Assembly (NCBI RefSeq): GCF_014199305.1
Contig: NZ_JACIJK010000001.1
Location: 310,001 to 374,000 of the forward strand
Reading direction: 5' to 3'
Source of the DNA: Sphingomonas aerophila
GTDB taxonomy: Bacteria; Pseudomonadota; Alphaproteobacteria; Sphingomonadales; Sphingomonadaceae
DNA length: 64,000 bases
The notes under the pieces were generated by a model. The model was not told where the DNA came from. It saw nothing but the letters and a program-made list of their open reading frames with translations, and searched no databases. Below are positions 9,381-17,489 of this stretch, piece after piece. A program made the position numbers and the translations under genes. Numbering within the stretch: the first letter of the stretch is position 1; each line of letters starts with the position of its first letter.

Positions 9381-10598
9381 ATGACAACCAACGACGTGAT
9401 CATTCTGGGCGGCGGCCTGGTCGGGGCCACGCTGGCGCTGGCCCTCGATGCGCATGGGCTATCGGCAACGGTGATCGATCCGGCCGACCCCGCGGTGACG
9501 CTGGCGCCGGGCTTTGACGGACGCGCTTCGGCCGTGGCGAGCGCCAGCGGGCGCATGCTGGACGCGATCGGGCTGGGCACGGCCCTTGCCGGCCATGGCT
9601 GCCCGATCGAGCGGATTCGGGTGTCCGATGGCCTGGAGCCTGGCCGGCTCGACTTCGTGCCCGACCCCGACACCGGTGCGCTTGGCGTGATGTATGAGAA
9701 CAAGCGGCTGCGGACCGCCTTGTTCGAAGCAGTCAATGGCGCGGCGAACATCGACCTGCGGATGCGCACCCGGGCGGTCGAGGTCGATCGTGGCCCCGCC
9801 GGGGTCGCCGTGACGCTCGACTCGGGCGAGGTCGTGCGTGCCCCGCTTCTTGTGGCGGCCGAGGGCCGGAACTCCCCGACCCGTCAGGCGGCCGGGATCA
9901 CCGTTGCGCAATGGCGGTACGATCACGCCGCGACGATCGGCGCGTTCCACCATGTCCGGCCGCACGACAACACGGCATGCGAGATCTTTTACCCTGCCGG
10001 GCCCTTCGCCCTCCTGCCGTTGCCCGATGACGAGATCGGCCACCGGTCGGCCATCGTCTGGACGGTCGCGAGTGCCGAAGCCGCTGGGCTGATGAAGCTT
10101 GGTGATCGTGGTTTTCTGCACGAAGCGGAGAAGCGCATGGGTGGCTTCCTGGGGCCCCTCTCCGCGCCCAGCCCGCGGGCAAGCTATCTGCTGGGATTCC
10201 ATCACGCCGCGCGATTGACCGCAGAGCGGCTCGTGCTGGTGGGTGACGCCGGGCACGGCATTCACCCGATCGCCGGGCAAGGGCTGAACCTTGGGTTCCG
10301 CGACGTCGCCGCACTGGTGGAGGTGCTGGTCGACGGCAAGCGGCTTGGGCTGGACCTCGGCGACGCGGCCCTGCTGGAACGTTATGGCCGCTGGCGCAGT
10401 CTCGACACCTTCGCCGTCGCTTTCGCCACCGACACGCTGACCCGTTTGTTCGGCATCCCCGGGCGCCTGCCGAGCGCGGTGCGCCGCTTCGGCATCTCCG
10501 CGGTCAACGCGCTGCCCCCGCTCAAGAACCGGTTCATGGCAGAGGCTCGCGGCGAAACAGGGTCGCTACCGCGATTGCTGGAAGGGTCGCTCGCCTAA
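9381..10598 (+). CDS. FAD-dependent UbiH/UbiF/Coq6-type hydroxylase
   Basis: This 405-residue class A flavin monooxygenase probably hydroxylates the aromatic ring of a ubiquinone precursor. It has the N-terminal [13 protein letters not shown] dinucleotide fold and the [12 protein letters not shown] (DG-like) segment. It also has the [21 protein letters not shown] motif, which binds the FAD ribityl chain and is characteristic of ubiquinone hydroxylases. The position that is oxidised cannot be told from sequence. The ATG at 9381 is preceded by a GGGAGGGG ribosome site. Its TAA overlaps the convergent Trm112-like gene by 4 bases. Confidence 0.9.
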   Translation: MTTNDVIILGGGLVGATLALALDAHGLSATVIDPADPAVTLAPGFDGRASAVASASGRMLDAIGLGTALAGHGCPIERIRVSDGLEPGRLDFVPDPDTGALGVMYENKRLRTALFEAVNGAANIDLRMRTRAVEVDRGPAGVAVTLDSGEVVRAPLLVAAEGRNSPTRQAAGITVAQWRYDHAATIGAFHHVRPHDNTACEIFYPAGPFALLPLPDDEIGHRSAIVWTVASAEAAGLMKLGDRGFLHEAEKRMGGFLGPLSAPSPRASYLLGFHHAARLTAERLVLVGDAGHGIHPIAGQGLNLGFRDVAALVEVLVDGKRLGLDLGDAALLERYGRWRSLDTFAVAFATDTLTRLFGIPGRLPSAVRRFGISAVNALPPLKNRFMAEARGETGSLPRLLEGSLA

Positions 10599-10774
10599 CC
10601 GGCGAGCGGGCGTGCTTCCTCGACCAGCATCACCGGCACGCCGTCGCGTATCGGATAGGCGAGCCCTGCCGCTTCCGACACCAGCTCGCCCGCTTCCTTG
10701 TCATGGCGCAGCGGCTGGCGGGTGACTGGACAGACCAGTCGCTCCAGCAGCCAGGGATCCAGGGTTGTCGTCAC
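10595..10774 (-). CDS. Trm112-family zinc-ribbon-like mini-protein
   Basis: This 59-residue protein starts at GTG 10774. It has the Trm112/YcaR signature: [17 protein letters not shown], then [18 protein letters not shown]. Only one Cys of the usual ribbon remains in the CPVT segment, as is common in proteobacterial members. In eukaryotes Trm112 activates methyltransferases; bacterial forms are thought to bind partner enzymes, but the partner here is unknown. Its start overlaps the stop of the upstream 58-codon ORF as GTGA, placing it at the end of the thioredoxin-LON operon. It meets the hydroxylase gene tail to tail. Confidence 0.88.
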   Translation of the reverse strand: MTTTLDPWLLERLVCPVTRQPLRHDKEAGELVSEAAGLAYPIRDGVPVMLVEEARPLAG

Positions 10775-10947
10775 GCCCGCGGCTCCGGAGGCTCCGCAGC
10801 CGTCGCACGCCGCCGCTCGGCCTCCGGCCCGATGCGGTTTGCGGTATCGAGGTTCTCGATCGCCGCTGCCTTGCGCGGTTCGAACAGGTTCGCGAAAAAG
10901 AAGACCGCCATCGCTGCCCCGTGGCGCCGTCCCCGCCGTCGCGTCAT
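10771..10947 (-). CDS. Small hypothetical protein between LON-domain and Trm112 genes
   Basis: This is a 58-residue ORF, coupled at both ends. Its ATG overlaps the LON-domain stop (ATGA) and its stop overlaps the Trm112-like start (GTGA). The product begins with a very basic stretch (TRRRGRRHG). A hydrophobic [12 protein letters not shown] segment follows, then a charged helix ([19 protein letters not shown]) and a Pro/Glu-rich tail. An internal ATG at 10911 would remove the basic leader. GC-rich third positions and tight packing argue that it is real. No family is recognised. Confidence 0.55.
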   Translation of the reverse strand: MTRRRGRRHGAAMAVFFFANLFEPRKAAAIENLDTANRIGPEAERRRATAAEPPEPRA

Positions 10948-11558
10948 TGCAGCGTTACCCTGTCCTCGCCGTCGTGCCGGCCGAAAAAGTGCATGAGTTG
11001 CACCAGCAGGTCCGCACGCGCCTCGATGCCGGGCGCTTCCAGCAACGCCTGCTTCGCCGCGATATCGAACGGCGCGATCTGGGCGATGCCGTTGACCAGG
11101 TTCTCGTCATCCAGCCGCGATACCGCGTCCCAATCGACCGCATATCCATGGGCGTCCGCGAACCGGCGCGACTCCAGCTCCAACGATGACCGATGGGCAA
11201 GCGGCAGCGTTTCGTCAGCAGGGCTCGCGATCAGCTCGGCTTCGATCTGGCGAAATGGCGTCGTGACGTCGAGCTCGCGCCGCAAGCGGAAAAGCGACAG
11301 GCCCTCGAGCACCAGATTGTAGCGCCCGTCCTCCATCGCCTCGACCTCGGCGATGCGTCCGACACAGCCGACATCGTACAACGCCGGTTTTTCGCCATCC
11401 TCGCGCGGCTGGATCATCCCGATCCGCCGATCCCGCGCCATCGAATCAGACACCATGGCCCGGTAGCGCGGCTCAAAGATGTGAAGTGGCAGGAACAGCC
11501 CCGGAAACAACAGGGCGCCCGGCAAGGGAAAGATCGACAGGCGGGTCGTGTCGGTCAT
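10944..11558 (-). CDS. LON peptidase substrate-binding (LON N-domain) protein
   Basis: This 204-residue protein consists of the Lon N-terminal PUA-like domain alone. It opens with [29 protein letters not shown] and contains the [10 protein letters not shown] and [14 protein letters not shown] strands. No AAA+ or Ser-Lys protease part follows, as in the stand-alone YcaR-neighbour proteins of proteobacteria. Its role is presumably substrate or partner binding. It starts four bases inside the thioredoxin-like gene (ATGA), so the two are translationally linked. This pairs a chaperone-like redox protein with a Lon-derived domain. Confidence 0.9.
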   Translation of the reverse strand: MTDTTRLSIFPLPGALLFPGLFLPLHIFEPRYRAMVSDSMARDRRIGMIQPREDGEKPALYDVGCVGRIAEVEAMEDGRYNLVLEGLSLFRLRRELDVTTPFRQIEAELIASPADETLPLAHRSSLELESRRFADAHGYAVDWDAVSRLDDENLVNGIAQIAPFDIAAKQALLEAPGIEARADLLVQLMHFFGRHDGEDRVTLQ

Positions 11559-12466
11559 CCGAACAGAACGGCCGAAAGGCGGCGTCGTTGCGCGGCAACC
11601 CATGGGTCCATCAGGCCGACCACCTCGAACAGCTTGAGCAGCTGCGCGCGCGCGCCGCCGTTGTTCCATTCGCGATCGGCCGCAATTATGGCGAGCAGGT
11701 TGTCGGCCGCTCCGTCGCGGTCACCTGCCGCCATCTGGCCATTGGCCAGTTCAAACCGCGCCTGATGATCGTCCGGGTTCGCTGCAACCTGGGCGGCAAG
11801 GCCAGCAAGGTCGTCGACGGGCTGCGCACTCCGGGCGAGCGCCAGTGCCGCCTGTGCACGCTGTACGCCGGCATCCTTGGCCAGTTCGGGCGTCAGCGTC
11901 GCGATCAATTCCTCTGCCGCGTCATGCTCGCCCGCCGCAACCATCGCACGCAGCCGCCCGCCGACCACGGCGGGGTTTTCCGGCGCCATCTCCGCCAGCT
12001 GGTCGTAGATCGACAGGGCGCGAGCGGCATCGCCCTCATCCAGCACCTGCTCCGCCATCGCGATCAGCGGCTCGATCTCGGCGTCCGCGTCCGCCGCTTC
12101 CGATTGGAGCGGCAACTGCCGGATCAACTGGTCCAGGATGGTGCGCAGCTGCGATTCGGTACGTGCCTGCGTCATGTCGGCGACCAACTGGCCACCAAAC
12201 ATCGCGTACACGGTCGGTATCGAGCGAATCTGAAACTGGCTTGCGATGAACTGGTTCTTGTCGGTGTCGATCTTGGCCAGCACCACGCCCTTGTCGGCAT
12301 AGGCAGCGGCGACCTTCTCCAGCACCGGGCTCAACGCCTTGCATGGCCCGCACCATTCGGCCCAGAAATCGATAATGACCAGCTTGGTCATGGACGGTTC
12401 GACGACGTCGCGACGGAATACGTCCACGGCGGTCTTTTCGGCGGGGGACATGCCTAGCGTGGCCAA
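11555..12466 (-). CDS. Thioredoxin-TPR protein (CnoX/YbbN-like)
   Basis: This 303-residue protein has an N-terminal thioredoxin domain and C-terminal TPR-like repeats, the architecture of the chaperedoxin CnoX/YbbN. The intact WCGPC active site lies at about residues 40-44 within DFWAEWCGPCKALSPVL. The cis-Pro region is RSIPTVYAMF. The helical region from about residue 130 (LSIYDQLAEMAPENPAVVG and NPDDHQARFELANGQM) matches the Tpr_19/Tpr_20 tail. The start is taken as TTG at 12466, eight bases after AGGAG; an ATG at 12451 is the alternative. E. coli CnoX has a degenerate site, whereas this one keeps both cysteines. Confidence 0.88.
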   Translation of the reverse strand: MATLGMSPAEKTAVDVFRRDVVEPSMTKLVIIDFWAEWCGPCKALSPVLEKVAAAYADKGVVLAKIDTDKNQFIASQFQIRSIPTVYAMFGGQLVADMTQARTESQLRTILDQLIRQLPLQSEAADADAEIEPLIAMAEQVLDEGDAARALSIYDQLAEMAPENPAVVGGRLRAMVAAGEHDAAEELIATLTPELAKDAGVQRAQAALALARSAQPVDDLAGLAAQVAANPDDHQARFELANGQMAAGDRDGAADNLLAIIAADREWNNGGARAQLLKLFEVVGLMDPWVAAQRRRLSAVLFG

Positions 12467-12552
12467 CTCATGAGCTCCTGTCAGTTGCTGGCTATGTGGG
12501 GGCGTCGCTGCGCAGCGCCAAGCGGTTTCGTGCGAGGCGCTCCGTCCGGCGA

Positions 12553-14028
12553 TCAGGCGAACAGCCCATGGACGAACCATTGCAATCGTTCGTCCTCGCC
12601 GACCTGTCGAAAGATCCAGAACCGCCGCCCCCGCCGGTCCTGCAACCGATAGTAGTCGCGTGCGCGCGGAGTCAGGCCGCGACGGGCGCGCTCGTCCGCG
12701 ACCTGCTCTGGCCCGTCGGCACGGGCCACCTCGTGATACCGGCGACGCCAGCGAAAGCTGGTGGGCGTGCCGGCGGCCTCACCTGCCACCACCGCATCCA
12801 GCCGTTGGGGCGGATCGAACAGGTGTATCGGCCGCTCGGCCATGTTGCCTGGGCAGGCCGGTGGGGGCGCAACCGGCGGCTCGGTCGGGGCGAACAGCGT
12901 TAGCTGGGACGGCTCCGCGCTTGCACGTCGGCCCGTGCCGCTCTTGCGCGGTAAGGCAGGGTCGGCCTGCGGCGCCATCTCCGCCGCGTACAGCTCACCT
13001 TCCCCGATCGGCTCGACCAACAACGCATCCAGGCGGATCAGGTCATAGCCGAGTTCTTCGTCAGCCGGCCCGCAAACCCCGTCGTGACCGGCCAGCAGCC
13101 TGCCCGCGATCGCCGCGGCTGCCCCGCCGTCGATGCGGCTTTGCCGGGCATATCCGTCGCCCCGGAACAGCGTGAGCTGCCAGCGCCGGGGCACCTGCCG
13201 CCTGCTCTCAAGCAACATGCGGGCCTCGGCCATCAGGTCCGTCACTACCGGGGCAAGCTCATCGGCGCGCGTCAATGGTGGCGTGCTTCGCCGTTCCACT
13301 CGAAGCGGCGGCGGCGCGACTGGACGCGGGGAGGAAACAGTCGCCATCAGGCGACGAACGGCCTCTGTAACATGCGGCCCGAACTGCGAACTGATGGCGC
13401 CAGGCGGGCGTGCTGCGACATCGCCGACGGTCCTCAGTCCCGCCTCGGCCATCAAGCCAGCCTCCTCATCATCCAGGTCGAGCGCGGCGACCGGCAATCG
13501 ACGGATCGCGCCGGCCTCGTCAGGGGCGGCAGCGCCGGGATATCTGGCCAGGGCGCGTGCCGCCTCGGGCGTCTTTGCAAAGGCACAGCGGACGTGAAGC
13601 CCGCGGCGGGCTAGCCTGTTCTCGACATCGGCGGCAAGCGCGCGTTCGCTGGGGAAGTCGCCCAGACAGCCTTGGAAACGGAGGACAAGCGCGTCGGCCG
13701 GACTAACCGTCACCTCTGCCGTGTACCGCTCAAAGCCCAAGGCGAGCTGATCGAGCCAATCGAGATCGGCACGGGGATCATGGGGGAACCACTCCAGCGC
13801 TGGCACCTGTGCCTGCGCGCTCGAGAATATCATGCCGACCTCAAGACCCGCCTGCGCTGCTGCGGCGTCTATGGCGGCGACCCGGGCCGCACGGCCGGCG
13901 TGCTCCACAAAAACGACCGGCGGGCGATCGGCGCGTCCGGCAAACAAATGGGCACGGGTGTGCCGCAGCCGGTCGGCTGACAGCCATGGGAAGATGACAG
14001 CAAGATACCGGGAACCAGCCGCAGCCAT
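12553..14028 (-). CDS. imuB: ImuB, catalytically inactive Y-family polymerase of SOS mutagenesis
   Basis: This 491-residue protein has the ImuB-type Y-family fold. The N-terminus RYLAVIFPWLSADRL replaces the acidic metal-binding motif of active Pol IV, as in all ImuB proteins. A clamp-binding motif, QLTLF, occurs near residue 380. The family tail RDYYRLQDRRGRRFWIFR closes the chain. ImuB normally bridges ImuA, the beta clamp and DnaE2 for translesion synthesis. Neither imuA nor dnaE2 is adjacent here. ATG at 14028 is preferred; GTG at 14034 is an alternative. A LexA-type box lies about 85 bases upstream. Confidence 0.92.
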   Translation of the reverse strand: MAAAGSRYLAVIFPWLSADRLRHTRAHLFAGRADRPPVVFVEHAGRAARVAAIDAAAAQAGLEVGMIFSSAQAQVPALEWFPHDPRADLDWLDQLALGFERYTAEVTVSPADALVLRFQGCLGDFPSERALAADVENRLARRGLHVRCAFAKTPEAARALARYPGAAAPDEAGAIRRLPVAALDLDDEEAGLMAEAGLRTVGDVAARPPGAISSQFGPHVTEAVRRLMATVSSPRPVAPPPLRVERRSTPPLTRADELAPVVTDLMAEARMLLESRRQVPRRWQLTLFRGDGYARQSRIDGGAAAAIAGRLLAGHDGVCGPADEELGYDLIRLDALLVEPIGEGELYAAEMAPQADPALPRKSGTGRRASAEPSQLTLFAPTEPPVAPPPACPGNMAERPIHLFDPPQRLDAVVAGEAAGTPTSFRWRRRYHEVARADGPEQVADERARRGLTPRARDYYRLQDRRGRRFWIFRQVGEDERLQWFVHGLFA

Positions 14029-14110
14029 ACCCACCTACGCCGCGATCCACCACGGGAGGAAGATCGAGCCGGGTACGGCCAGCAACAAGGACGGTGATTC
14101 GCTCACCGCC

Positions 14111-14125
14111 GTTCCCTTAATGTTC
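14111..14125. promoter_or_regulatory. LexA (SOS) box upstream of imuB
   Basis: The plus strand reads GTTC-CCTTAAT-GTTC, the direct-repeat box bound by alphaproteobacterial LexA. It lies between the TorF-like porin and imuB, whose homologues are LexA regulated. Chance matches occur at about two per 64 kb, but the position in front of a known SOS gene makes this one credible. Confidence 0.75.
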
Positions 14126-14145
14126 CTTGGCCCCCGCCGCCAAGG
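14125..14145 (-). terminator. Hairpin after the TorF-like porin gene
   Basis: A perfect 7-bp stem, CCTTGGC-CCCCGCC-GCCAAGG, lies 30 bases beyond the porin stop codon on the minus strand. It shares one base with the LexA box. It probably terminates the porin transcript, although no strong T-run follows (AACATTAAGG). Confidence 0.5.
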
Positions 14146-14175
14146 CTAATTGCGCGCGCGGCGGGGGTAAAGCGC

Positions 14176-15021
14176 TCAGAAAGCTGCGGATACCGAGAAC
14201 ACGACCTGCGACCCCGCGATCGACCCGCCGTCCTTGGTGGAGGAGAAGTTCGGAAGCAGGTACGCCGACTCGCGCCGGTTGATGTCGGTGTCGACATAGG
14301 CCGCGCCGACGGTCAGCGGTGTCCCGCTGATCGCGTAGTCCACGCCCAGCATCCAGTCCCAGTACTTGCCGGTCGGTGCGACGCTGGTGCCATTTGGTCC
14401 AAGGCCGGGATTGCCGTCCGAATAGCCGATATGCCCCTTTAGCGTGGCGCCCGTGCCCGGGATTCCCGCGGCGGCATCACCCCACAGGTAAAGGTTGTCC
14501 TCCTTGTCGCCCGGATCGGTGTAGACGCCCGATGCTGCCGCGGCACCCGTGGCATACCAGTTACCCAGTGCTTGTTGCTTGGGAGCATAGGCGACACCGG
14601 CGGTCAGGCCGAGCGGCCCGACCGTGCCCGACAGCTTGGCATAGGGCTCCGCGAAGTCCGTTTTGTCCGCGCCGCCGGGATAGGTGTACCAAGTAACGCC
14701 CACGTCCAGAGTCCCACCGTCGCCGACGGGCACCTTGACGCCGCCGATCAGGTCGAGCTCCATATTGGCACCGCCAAAGGTACCCCAGCCGGAAAGGTTG
14801 GATGCCCAGACGCCGGCATACACGCCGCTCTTGTGACTGATGGTCAGGCCGCCCTGAACTGCGGCCTCCTCATCCGTCTGCGACACGCCGCGGAAACGAT
14901 AGTCACTGACAAGCCCGACGCTACCGCTGACGGTAACGTCCTTGGGTGGCGCGGTATCTTGCGCAAAAGCTGGAGTGGCGAACGCACAAAGAGCCACGGC
15001 CGCAATCGGAAAAAGCTTCAT
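14176..15021 (-). CDS. TorF-family putative porin
   Basis: This 281-residue outer-membrane protein has a signal peptide (MKLFPIAAVALCAFATPAFA) and alternating beta strands. It ends in a terminal aromatic residue (VVFSVSAAF), as needed for BAM recognition. The first strand, SGSVGLVSDYRFRGVSQT, is the hallmark of the TIGR02001/TorF family (Gcw_chp), which is common in Sphingomonadales and Caulobacter. The transported substrate is unknown. The start at 15021 follows a CGGAGG ribosome site. It is transcribed alone, with a terminator-like hairpin on each side. Confidence 0.88.
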   Translation of the reverse strand: MKLFPIAAVALCAFATPAFAQDTAPPKDVTVSGSVGLVSDYRFRGVSQTDEEAAVQGGLTISHKSGVYAGVWASNLSGWGTFGGANMELDLIGGVKVPVGDGGTLDVGVTWYTYPGGADKTDFAEPYAKLSGTVGPLGLTAGVAYAPKQQALGNWYATGAAAASGVYTDPGDKEDNLYLWGDAAAGIPGTGATLKGHIGYSDGNPGLGPNGTSVAPTGKYWDWMLGVDYAISGTPLTVGAAYVDTDINRRESAYLLPNFSSTKDGGSIAGSQVVFSVSAAF

Positions 15022-15112
15022 CGGAACCTCCGTTGGAAGGAAGAGGCTCCTCCTGCAACCGGGTGCCAGCCGCTCGTACGGGGCCGGTCGTGTCCGATGC
15101 TGCAAACGCTAA

Positions 15113-15136
15113 CAACGGACAGTTACCCGTCCGTTG
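15113..15136 (-). terminator. Hairpin after the carbonic anhydrase-SulP operon
   Basis: A perfect 8-bp stem, CAACGGAC-AGTTACCC-GTCCGTTG, lies 37 bases beyond the SulP stop on the minus strand. It is followed on that strand by TTAGCGTTT. It probably terminates the operon, and it also lies about 90 bases upstream of the porin start, so a regulatory role there is possible. Confidence 0.5.
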
Positions 15137-15173
15137 CGCGTTTGTAACGAAAGATTGCTGGATGATGACTAGA

Positions 15174-16697
15174 TCAGGCCAGGGATCGCGGTGACCCCGT
15201 GACCTCGACCTGATCGCCAGCAGCACGGCGTCGGCCGAGCCAGTCGCGCAGCAGTTCCGCACTGCTGTGGTCGACGGCCGGGACGTTCGTCAGGTCGAGC
15301 GTGACCACCTTGCCTGTCGGCACGCGGTCGAGTGTGTCCGACAGCTTGGGGATGGAAACAAAAGTCGCAGCCCCCGTGAACGACACGCGATGCGCTTCGC
15401 CCTCGCCTTCCTCGAACACCTTCAGACGCAGGCGGTGCAGGTGGGGCACCAGCTCCAGAAGCGACAGTCCGATGCCGACCAGCACGCCCGTCAAAAGGTC
15501 CACCGCGACAACCGTGATCAGGGTTGCGGCCCAGATCACCGGCGGCAACAGCCCATGGTCGCGCGCCAGGTGCCGGACATGCACCAGATTGACCAGGCGG
15601 AAGCCGGTGACGACCAGGATCGCGCCCAGCGCCGCCATCGGGATCGCGCGCAACAGCCATGGCAGCAGCGCAACAAAGCCCAGGATCCAGGCGCCATGCA
15701 GGATGGTGGACAAACGCGTCGCCGCTCCCGCCTGGACGTTGGCGGAGCTGCGCACGATCACCCCCGTCATCGGCAGCGCGCCCGCAAAGCCGCACAACAG
15801 GTTGCCGATGCCCTGGGCCCGCAATTCCTTGTTGTAGTCGGTACGGACGCCGTCATGCATCTTGTCGACGGCGGCCGCGGACAGCAGCGTTTCAGCGCTC
15901 GCGATGAAGGCGATGGCCAGTGCGCTGGTGAGCACGCCGGGCGACAGGAACCGCGACCAGAAACCGGCGTCGGGTGCGCTGATCGCCGCGACAATCGACG
16001 CGGGTACGGCGACCCGAGTCACGTCGAGGCTCAATGCAACCGCAAGCAGCGTGCCCGCGACCACACCCACCAGCGCGCCGGGCACGAGCCGGAGCGAGGC
16101 AGGACGCAGCTTTTCCCACCCGATCATCGCGACGATGGTGACCAGGCCGACCACGAACGCCCATTCGGCCGCCGCGACGTTGGTCATGTCCAGGCCGAAC
16201 ATGCGGCCGGGCATCGCGGCAAGGTTCTGCAACCCGCTTGGCAGCGGCTTGGCGTCGAACAGCACATGGAACTGACCCACCACGATCAGCACGCCGATGC
16301 CGGCGAGCATGCCATGGACCACCGCCGGGCTGATCGCCTTGAACCAGCCGCCAAGCCGGAACACGCCGGCAATGACCTGGATCAGCCCGGCCGCGACCAG
16401 GATGGGGCCAAGGGCGGACAGGCCCTGATCACGGATCAGCTCAAACACGATCACGGCCAGGCCGGCGGCGGGACCGCTGACCTGAAGGGGCGAGCCAGCA
16501 ATGAAACCGACAATCAGGCCACCGACGATGCCGGTGATCAGGCCCTTTTCCGGCGCGACGCCGGATGCGACCGCGATGCCCATGCACAGGGGCATCGCGA
16601 CCAGGAACACGACGATCGAAGCCGTCAGGTCGCGCCCGAGCAGCGACAGCCGTGGCATCGACACGCCGGGCTTCAGGGGAGCAACTGCGGCGCTCAC
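15174..16697 (-). CDS. SulP-family anion transporter with STAS domain (possible bicarbonate transporter)
   Basis: This 507-residue SLC26/SulP protein has an N-terminal membrane part of about 10-14 helices. Landmarks are MPLCMGIAVASGVAPEKGLITGIV and SPLQVSGPAAGL. A cytoplasmic STAS domain follows from about residue 430 (FVSIPKLSDTLDRV and VVTLDLTNVPAVDHSS). Family members exchange sulfate, bicarbonate or organic acids. The start is GTG at 16697, which overlaps the carbonic anhydrase stop as GTGA, so the two proteins are made together. That pairing favours bicarbonate as substrate, as in BicA-type and SulP-CA fusions. This is inference from context. Confidence 0.9.
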   Translation of the reverse strand: MSAAVAPLKPGVSMPRLSLLGRDLTASIVVFLVAMPLCMGIAVASGVAPEKGLITGIVGGLIVGFIAGSPLQVSGPAAGLAVIVFELIRDQGLSALGPILVAAGLIQVIAGVFRLGGWFKAISPAVVHGMLAGIGVLIVVGQFHVLFDAKPLPSGLQNLAAMPGRMFGLDMTNVAAAEWAFVVGLVTIVAMIGWEKLRPASLRLVPGALVGVVAGTLLAVALSLDVTRVAVPASIVAAISAPDAGFWSRFLSPGVLTSALAIAFIASAETLLSAAAVDKMHDGVRTDYNKELRAQGIGNLLCGFAGALPMTGVIVRSSANVQAGAATRLSTILHGAWILGFVALLPWLLRAIPMAALGAILVVTGFRLVNLVHVRHLARDHGLLPPVIWAATLITVVAVDLLTGVLVGIGLSLLELVPHLHRLRLKVFEEGEGEAHRVSFTGAATFVSIPKLSDTLDRVPTGKVVTLDLTNVPAVDHSSAELLRDWLGRRRAAGDQVEVTGSPRSLA

Positions 16698-17386
16698 TCG
16701 GCCGCCTCGGCAAAGGCTGCGGCACGGCGCTGGGCCGCAGGAAGTGCGACCGGAAGCGGCTGGTCCGGGGTAATTGGCAGGAAGCGACCGGACTCCCCGT
16801 CGAGCGCGAGCAGCTTGCCCTCGCCGATCTCGATGAACCAGCCATGCAGCGCGATCTCGCCGCGCGCGATACCGGCGGCCACGGCCGGGTGGGTTCGCAG
16901 GTGATTCAGCTGGGCGGCGACGTTTTCCAACGCGATTGCGTGGATGCGCTCGCCATTCTCCAGTTCGGGATAGCTGCTGTCGACCACCTGACGTGCAGCC
17001 GCGCCGTGGTGCAGCCAGGTCGCGACGTTGGGCATGGCTGCGAGCTTGGCGGGATCACCGGCCAGGCCCTTCATCGCGCCGCAGTCGGAATGGCCGCACA
17101 CGATGATGTCGCGCACGCCCAGCGCTACCACGGCGAACTCGACGGTCGCGGACACGCCACCGATGTTCTCCATGAACGGCGGAACGATGTTGCCTGCGTT
17201 ACGGCAGACAAACAGGTCGCCTGGCTGGGCCTGCATGATGTGTTCGGGGACAACGCGCGAATCAGCGCAGCTGATCATCAGCGCCTTGGGGCTCTGTCCA
17301 TCCGCGGCCAGCTTGGAATAAAGCGCCTGGGCCTCCGGAAAGACCTGCTTCTCGAAGTGGAAGACGCGGCCAATCAGTTCGTTCAC
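16694..17386 (-). CDS. Beta-class carbonic anhydrase
   Basis: This 230-residue zinc enzyme interconverts carbon dioxide and bicarbonate. The metal and catalytic motifs are CADSRVVPEHI (Cys with the Asp-Arg dyad) and CGHSDCGAM (His and Cys). A RNAGNIVPPF segment lies between them. The start is GTG at 17386, with an AAGGAG site 8 bases upstream; homologues begin MNELIGRVF. The stop overlaps the SulP gene, suggesting that bicarbonate produced or used here is moved by that transporter. A cytoplasmic location is expected because there is no signal peptide. Confidence 0.95.
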   Translation of the reverse strand: MNELIGRVFHFEKQVFPEAQALYSKLAADGQSPKALMISCADSRVVPEHIMQAQPGDLFVCRNAGNIVPPFMENIGGVSATVEFAVVALGVRDIIVCGHSDCGAMKGLAGDPAKLAAMPNVATWLHHGAAARQVVDSSYPELENGERIHAIALENVAAQLNHLRTHPAVAAGIARGEIALHGWFIEIGEGKLLALDGESGRFLPITPDQPLPVALPAAQRRAAAFAEAAE

Positions 17387-17489
17387 GGGGAAGGCTCCTT
17401 GCATAGGCGACCATACGGAAGCCTGGAGCCGTCCGAATATCAGGGCCAGTTTGCTGCGGTGCCGCGTGACTGTGACGAATGGTTTCCGC

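Noticed and set aside
15267..16904. 545-codon plus-strand frame across the SulP gene
   Set aside because: His/Arg/Gln-rich shadow of the opposite strand; no domain, and the minus-strand gene is unambiguous.
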